64,000 nucleotides of DNA. Origin: Acytostelium subglobosum LB1 (taxonomy: Eukaryota > Evosea > Eumycetozoa > Acytosteliales > Acytosteliaceae). Under the pieces are notes generated by a model, which saw only the letters and a program-made list of their open reading frames with translations, was not told the origin of the DNA and did no database searches. Each line of letters opens with the position of its first letter. Position 1 is the first letter of the stretch. Shown piece by piece: positions 58,683-64,000 of the stretch. The DNA lies in NCBI RefSeq assembly GCF_000787575.1, contig NW_012236524.1:615665-679664 (forward strand), given 5' to 3'. The translations under genes were made by a program, and so were the position numbers.

Positions 58683-61600
58683 ATGGCAATTGGTCGAGCA
58701 GCCACAAGCAAGAAAAGAAGTAGCTCGTCTTCTTCAAGGAAGAAGAGATCATTGTTTGGTATGATTGATTGGTCAACTCAATCTTTATAATGGTGATGGA
58801 TGACGATTACTCACTCACTCAATCAATCAATCAATAAAATATAGTTCAAGTAATCATGTCAAAGGCAAACATAAAGAAGTTGGTTTCAAGTTGGACAGAT
58901 AGATATAATGAGGATGCAGAGGAAGCGACACTTGAGTTGGTAAACTTCATGGTGGAGGCTGGCGGCGCAGAAGAAATGACAATGCAAGAGTATAAGAGCT
59001 CTTTCAAGAAGGGCTCGGAAGAGGTGTGCGAGAGCGAGGACTCAAAGACATATCCTCTGGCCAACAAACGATCAAAGACGACGCCAACAGCCTACTGCTC
59101 ATTCTTTGAGCAGGTGGTGGCCAAGTGCCAGACGTCCATACTGTTTGATGAGTACCTACTCGAGATGATCGTGCTATGGTCCAAGGAGTTTGCCGAGGCC
59201 AGCAGTCGAGGCGTGCGCCACGCCACCGTTCTGGGCTGTGTGGCCATCGTCGAAGCCGTGCTCAAGGTGTGCTCCGAGTTGAAGCGCGAGCTCAACCTCA
59301 CCAGTCGACAGATATCATCAGAGGGCAGTGTGGGCAAGAGTACAGAGCGCCTAAAGACACTCAAGGAGAACCAACTGCAGCTCACCAACAAACTCAAGCA
59401 TCTCGAGTCGTTGGTCATTGGCAAGTTCTACGCCACGGTATTCAAGACGCGCGTCAACGACATTCAGCCCGAGATCCGAGGCATCATCATCGAGCATCTC
59501 CCCGTCTGGATTCTCGAGCACCCGTCACTCATGCTCTCTGGCGACCTCCTCAAGCACATCGGATGGGGATTGAATGATTGGGTAAGTGTTCAGTCGCGTG
59601 TTCGCGTAAATCCATCACCAATCTAACTCACTCACTCAATCAATCAATCATGACGAACAAACAGGCCAACGATGTTAGGATGTCAGCAGTCAAGGGATTG
59701 ATTCAATTGTACAGCAATGAGGACCACCTCACTCAGTTCGACGACTTGACTCAGGTGTTTGGAAACAGAATCGTGGACATTGCCAGTGCGGACAAGGTCG
59801 ACAAGATATGCGCAGAGGCCATCAAGTTGGTGGCTATAATGGCCAAGCACTCTTTGATTGAGCAGGACAAGATGGAGCGCGTGTTTGACAACTACATGGT
59901 GGACAACCCAGTTATCACGCACGCAGCGGGCGACCTGCTCTTCCAGGTGTTGATCAAGCCACACGATGAGAAGCTGGCGTCGCTGCCCAAAGGCGACAAG
60001 AAGGGCGCCAAGAATGAAATGAGACAGCAGCAGTTGGCAGCGGTGTTGGACTTTTTGGATAGCAAGTCAAAGGCACCCGACGTGCCCTACTACCTCGTGC
60101 TGGCAATGTGGGAGCAAGCCGAGCACTTCTTCACCGACTGGCCATTCTTTGTCGGACTGCTCAACAGTCTCGAGGAGCAGGACTACACCGAGAAGCAGTT
60201 GATAACCATCACAAGAATCATCGCGGCCTCTGTCAAGATATCCTGTGGCCAGAAGATACCCGTATTTACCATTGACGGTCAAAAGTTTGTTGGCCAAGAC
60301 CCTCTCAAGCGCAACGCCGTCGAGCCCAAGGTATGTTGTCATCACTCTTCACTCAACCCTCGCTCGCTAGCTCCATCACTAACAATCGATCAATACCAAG
60401 TATGAGGATACAATGATTGAGATCACAACCAACTTCCTTGGTGTCATTCCAGAGTTGCTGTCACAGTACAAGTCGGTGAATGAGCTGGCCATCAATCTGA
60501 TCGAGGTGGCCAGGTACTTTAAGATGGAGACCTATATTACATTGCGACAGCAGACCAAGTACGCAGACCTGTTGGATGTGATCAATGAGGTGTTGAACCT
60601 GCATCCCAATGAACGACTTGTCGAGACCGTCGCTCTCACCCTCCTGCACCTGTCCCAATGCCCATCCCAACTCGAGTCTGCATTCAATCTCACCATTCAA
60701 CAGCTGTTCAGTGGACTGATCACCTCAATCAGGAACCTCAGCGAGCCATCAGAGGACGCAGGCAAGGACAAGGCAGAAGAGGAGGACCCAGACTCACAAG
60801 CCAAGGCAATAGCTACGGCAACAAGCAACGAGAAGCTCTACACATTACACTCACAACTGGTCAAGCTGCGCTTCATTGGCAGCCAGATCAATTGTGAGGA
60901 TCCTGATCTACACCTCCTGCTACTGCCGCTGATGGATGGAATGGTTGGCAATGCTCTCATTCAGAACTCAGATTACAGGGAGAAGATCATCATGACCGCC
61001 ACCATGTGTCAATCGCAGATGATCATGTGGGAGGTGACCAACATGGAGCCTGACGTAGCCGCACAGGCCCCAATATCCAAGGCCAGCACCCCGCTCTACT
61101 TCATGTTCTACCAGTTTGTACATAGAATGAATTTGATACTAGAGTCCAGTAAGGCCACCAACAGTCTGAAGCACTTTGTAAGTAACATTGGTCCTCCTTC
61201 ACTCACCCAATTAATCATTCAATCAACTAATCAATCAATCAATCAATCAACTCAATCAGGCATATGTAACACTTACAGAGGTGTTGTTATTCTTTAATCC
61301 ATTGCTGGAGAAGTCTGTAGCAGGCATCCTCTCATTGCACGTACCCAAGTCCTACAAGTTACTTGAGAGCAAGTCTAGGGTGTTGTTTGAAATTGGTAAG
61401 TACCATATATAGTCCTGCCTATCCTGGCCCGCCTCGCCACTCACTGACCCATTCAATCATTCATTACACAAACAATAGAGAATGATCATGTCTTTGATGC
61501 CATTAGAGCCAGAGCGGAGGATGAGGATGAGGAATTGAACAACGAGGAGACAAGGAGCAGCAACATGAAGAAGAAGACTGGCAAGAGTAGTAGGTTGAAG

Positions 61601-62695
61601 AAAGGAAAGAAGAAGCAAAGAATACAGACAGAGTCAGAGGATGACGGTGATGATGAGGAGCAGGAGGAGGAGGGAGAGGGAGCCGAGGATGAGGAACATG
61701 ACAAGTCAGAAGCAACGTCTGCATCCGACAAGGAGACAGCAAAGAAGAAGTACAAGTTCAATGTGGAGAAGGACACCTTGCAGTTGGACAGCGCAACTCA
61801 GTTGCGCATCGAACAACTACTCATCACGACAATCCAGGCCATCGAGACACGAATCATTCCACAAAACATGATTGGTGTGGTGCTGAAGCAAGTGGCTCTC
61901 TCGCCTGGACCAAGATCGCTGGCCATCATCAAGGAGTACGTCGCTGTACTGAGGTCCAGAGTGACAGAGATCAAACAAGAGGCCGCAATCATCTCAATGA
62001 TCATCAAAGAGTTCTTCCACCTGTGCGACTCAATCGAGGATGACAAAGAGCTCAAAGAGCATATGTATGGACGTCTGCGAGGTCTCATCGATTGGATGTG
62101 CACCGAGTTCATGAGGAAAGGTATGTTCCATTCAATCTTTCATTCAATCAATCAAAGAATCGAATCAATCAAATGCCTAACTATCCATGATGCTTTGGAC
62201 CAACCTAGACTCACTTGGACAGGTGTTTGAGAGTGGACTTAAGTACTTCTTTGGCAATGACCACACCAGCCCTGACCATCCACAGTTCCTTAGATGTGTC
62301 AGCTTCCTTATCCCCAAGCTCACTCATGAGCAAGCTGTAGAAATGTATGTAGCCATTCCATTCACCTGAGTTTGTGGCTCCACAGCTCACTAACCATCAT
62401 GATCTTCACCATTACTAGAATGAAGAGGAAAGAGATCTATGACGAAAACGACGAGGATTTCAAGTCATTGAACAATGTATACAAGATGGTGGAAATGATT
62501 TCAAACAGCAAGAAGAAGAGTCTGAAACGAAAGGGCAAGCGAACTGATGAAGATGGAGATAGTGACGAGTCGAGTGATCAGCGAGTTGATGACGATGATG
62601 AGGACCCCATCGAAGACGACTATGACGAGGAGGAAGAGTTTGAGCTGTCGCAACAGACCAACACCTCCACTCCCAAGAAGAAGCAAAGGAGATGA
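58683..62695 (+). CDS. STAG: Cohesin subunit STAG/Scc3
   Basis: Eight exons: 58683-58758, 58845-59581, 59665-60330, 60401-61177, 61260-61395, 61479-62120, 62209-62344, 62419-62695; 1148 aa (human STAG1 is 1258). It is the HEAT-repeat subunit that links the cohesin ring to its regulators and DNA in sister-chromatid cohesion. Clear matches to STAG: LVSSWTDRYNEDAEEATLELVNF, FDEYLLEMIVLWS, SRGVRHATVLGCVAIVEAVL, and the SCD domain HIGWGLNDWANDVRMSAVKGL (joined across exons 2 and 3). The small first exon gives a basic start (KKRSSSSSSRKKR). Residues about 905-960 and the C-terminus are acidic/basic low complexity, as in other Scc3 proteins. Exon 7 needs the CAACCTAG acceptor; the later CAG would hit a stop. 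Confidence 0.93.
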
Positions 62696-62804
62696 GATAG
62701 ATAAATATACAGATAGATAAACTCCATTGATGTAACCATTGATTGAATGATTGAGTGATTGATTGATTGAGTGTGTGAATATATCTACAAGTAAACGTTT
62801 ATCT

Positions 62805-63354
62805 CTAAAGTCTCTGGAAGTCTTCGTTTTTGGTGACTGTGGCGTGATAAGCGAACGAGCCTCCTCGAAGCAAATATGATATGATGATGCCAACGATCTG
62901 TTGTTGTCCAAGGTCGGAGTATAAGCGTGAGTGAGTGATCATTCTATCCAAACAATCAAACATTCCATCCCATCAATCAATTAAACAAACAACAAGTGAG
63001 TGGCACTGATTGATTGATTGATAAGATGGATGTGTAGTGACTACATACATAACATGCGATGAGGGCAAAGTCCTTGATCATCCATAGTGTGAATTTATGT
63101 GCCTTGATCAGCTCCCAGAGGAGTGATACACCTGAGAGTGCCATCATCACCAACAGACCCATGATAAAGAACCACAGCAGAGTGCTGTTCTTTGTCTTGG
63201 CTCCGAGGAATCCTGTGACGGCCACAATGATCGTACCAATGCATATAACAATTCCAATGAGGAATATAGAGAACACTGAGATGATTGCCAATATCAGCAA
63301 TAGCAAACACAGGAAGTATATGGCCTTGACCTTTGGTTCAGTTCCTTCAAACAT
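62805..63354 (-). CDS. Small four-helix membrane protein, unidentified
   Basis: Two exons: 63354-63049 and 62897-62805; 132 aa. Four hydrophobic segments: about 13-33 (FLCLLLLILAIISVFSIFLI, running into the next), 34-52, 62-82 (LLWFFIMGLLVMMALSGVSLL) and 94-112; the last is completed by splicing (FALIACYIVGIIISYLL). Without the second exon the fourth helix would be cut, which supports the junction (acceptor CAACAACAG). Short loops and small size recall four-TM families such as MARVEL-like or tetraspan proteins, but no family signature (no CCG motif) is seen. Convergent with STAG, 109 bases apart. Confidence 0.75.
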
Positions 63355-63670
63355 CTCTTTCTTTCTTTCTTCTTTCTATATCTGTATCTGTATCTCTATC
63401 TGTATCTGTTTGTAACTCTTTTACCAAACAATGTACTTGTTTCAAACTTAGGCCAACACAGGGAACAATCATCATTCCTAGCAATGCTCCAAAAAGGAGG
63501 GCTGTGTCTCAGTTTTGCAGGTAAGTTCGTATGAATGATCAGGGACTCGCAAAACGACCCTTTTTTGATCAAAATATCAACCACCACACTGGGAGCCTCT
63601 CGGAAGTATCTGAAGAATTCTGTCGTTGGTATCGGGGACATACAATTATGATTGACTGATTGATTGTTCT
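63355..63670. other. Intergenic spacer with CTTT/TATCTG microsatellite
   Basis: The run at about 63356-63410 (CTTTCTTT, then TATCTGTATCTG) lies directly upstream of the four-helix gene start on the minus strand. I see no gene. Confidence 0.6.
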
Positions 63671-64000
63671 TTACTTGATCATCACCAGAGTATGATCGAA
63701 TCCACAAGCTACTTGTTCTGCAATTTCTTCACTCTCTAGGTTGTTATCTTCACTGAACTCCTCCACTCGTTGTGGCAGACACATGTTGACATCGTTGGAA
63801 GCACCACCTCCNCCGCCAATACCCAGCTTGCCTTTGGCCATGCTGCCCCATGTATACAGATGTCCACTCTTTGTAAGTGCGGCAGAGTGTGCTCGGCCAG
63901 CGGCAACTTGCACCAATGTATCATTGCCAAAGTGATTGTCTGGCGGCAGACTAGTTGGTGTGTATCGATTGTCTGTATCTCCCAGTCCAAGTTGTCCACT
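63671..64000 (-). CDS. RCC1-repeat protein, C-terminal part (runs off window)
   Basis: The frame is open from the window end to TAA at 63673-63671. It reads SGQLGLGDTDNRYTPT, VQVAAGRAHSAALTKSGHLYTWGSM, then a Gly-rich loop with one undetermined base (63812), and ends EIAEQVACGFDHTLVMIK. These are two RCC1 blades, so it is the end of a propeller protein; RCC1 proteins serve as exchange factors or scaffolds. It is a different gene from the RCC1 protein at 52.8-54.6 kb: the repeats are closer to consensus. Its start and other domains lie beyond the window. Confidence 0.88.
   Translation of the reverse strand, partial: SGQLGLGDTDNRYTPTSLPPDNHFGNDTLVQVAAGRAHSAALTKSGHLYTWGSMAKGKLGIGXGGGASNDVNMCLPQRVEEFSEDNNLESEEIAEQVACGFDHTLVMIK

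Noticed and set aside
62501-62911. 136-codon minus-strand ORF across the STAG end
   Set aside because: A different frame of the same strand gives a spliced exon that completes a membrane helix of the neighbouring gene; the rest is antisense to STAG.

Overview
The window is nuclear DNA of a social amoeba (Dictyostelia), probably not Dictyostelium discoideum itself. Three things point there. Introns are many, mostly 55-100 bp, GT..AG, and often carry ATTGATTG/CAATCAAT tetranucleotide tracts. Proteins have long Asn, Gln, Ser/Thr and Lys/Ala runs. The gene set is typically amoebozoan: TKL kinases joined to ankyrin/SAM or leucine-rich repeats, tandem F-box-like genes, and an AIG1-like GTPase with treble-Cys modules. 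Spacers are AT-rich, while coding DNA is more balanced than in D. discoideum. I found no tRNA, rRNA, CRISPR array or intact transposon. Exon joins below were worked out by hand from splice signals, reading frame and family similarity.

Layout. 1-4.1 kb: the 5' part of an Asn/Gln-rich gene (-, runs off the edge), an AIG1-like GTPase (-), and a tiny Tom7-like gene (+). 4.2-9.6 kb: TTC7 (-) and ANKRD13 (+), divergently arranged. 9.6-11 kb: an AT-rich patch with undetermined bases, two very small two-exon genes and degraded coding sequence. 11-21 kb: a leucine-rich-repeat protein with a SAPS-like end (+), glutaminyl-tRNA synthetase (-), and a Lys/Ala-rich protein (+). 21-26 kb: a DCC-family thiol protein (+) and an ankyrin-SAM-TKL kinase (-). 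26-32 kb: a tandem pair of F-box-like genes, the second one broken. 32-38 kb: an LRR-TKL kinase and a TEX2-type lipid-transfer protein (both +). 38-47.8 kb: a PMCA-like P-type ATPase with altered catalytic motifs, pyridoxal kinase, a PIP 5-kinase and a small PH protein (all -). 48.6-64 kb: a RhoGAP-like protein without its arginine finger (-), an RCC1-repeat protein (+), serine palmitoyltransferase subunit 1 (-), an F-box-like protein (-), cohesin subunit STAG/Scc3 (+), a small four-helix membrane protein (-), and the 3' end of a second RCC1 protein (-, runs off the edge).

The genes form no operon or gene cluster. Several act on membrane lipids or their contact sites (TTC7 in the PI4-kinase complex, PIP5K, TEX2, SPT1, the PH protein), but this looks like chance. 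The observations most worth pursuing are the degenerate P-type ATPase, the RhoGAP-like protein without catalytic residues, the decaying F-box duplicate that keeps a 258-bp tract identical to its neighbour across the F-box, and the tetranucleotide tracts inside introns.
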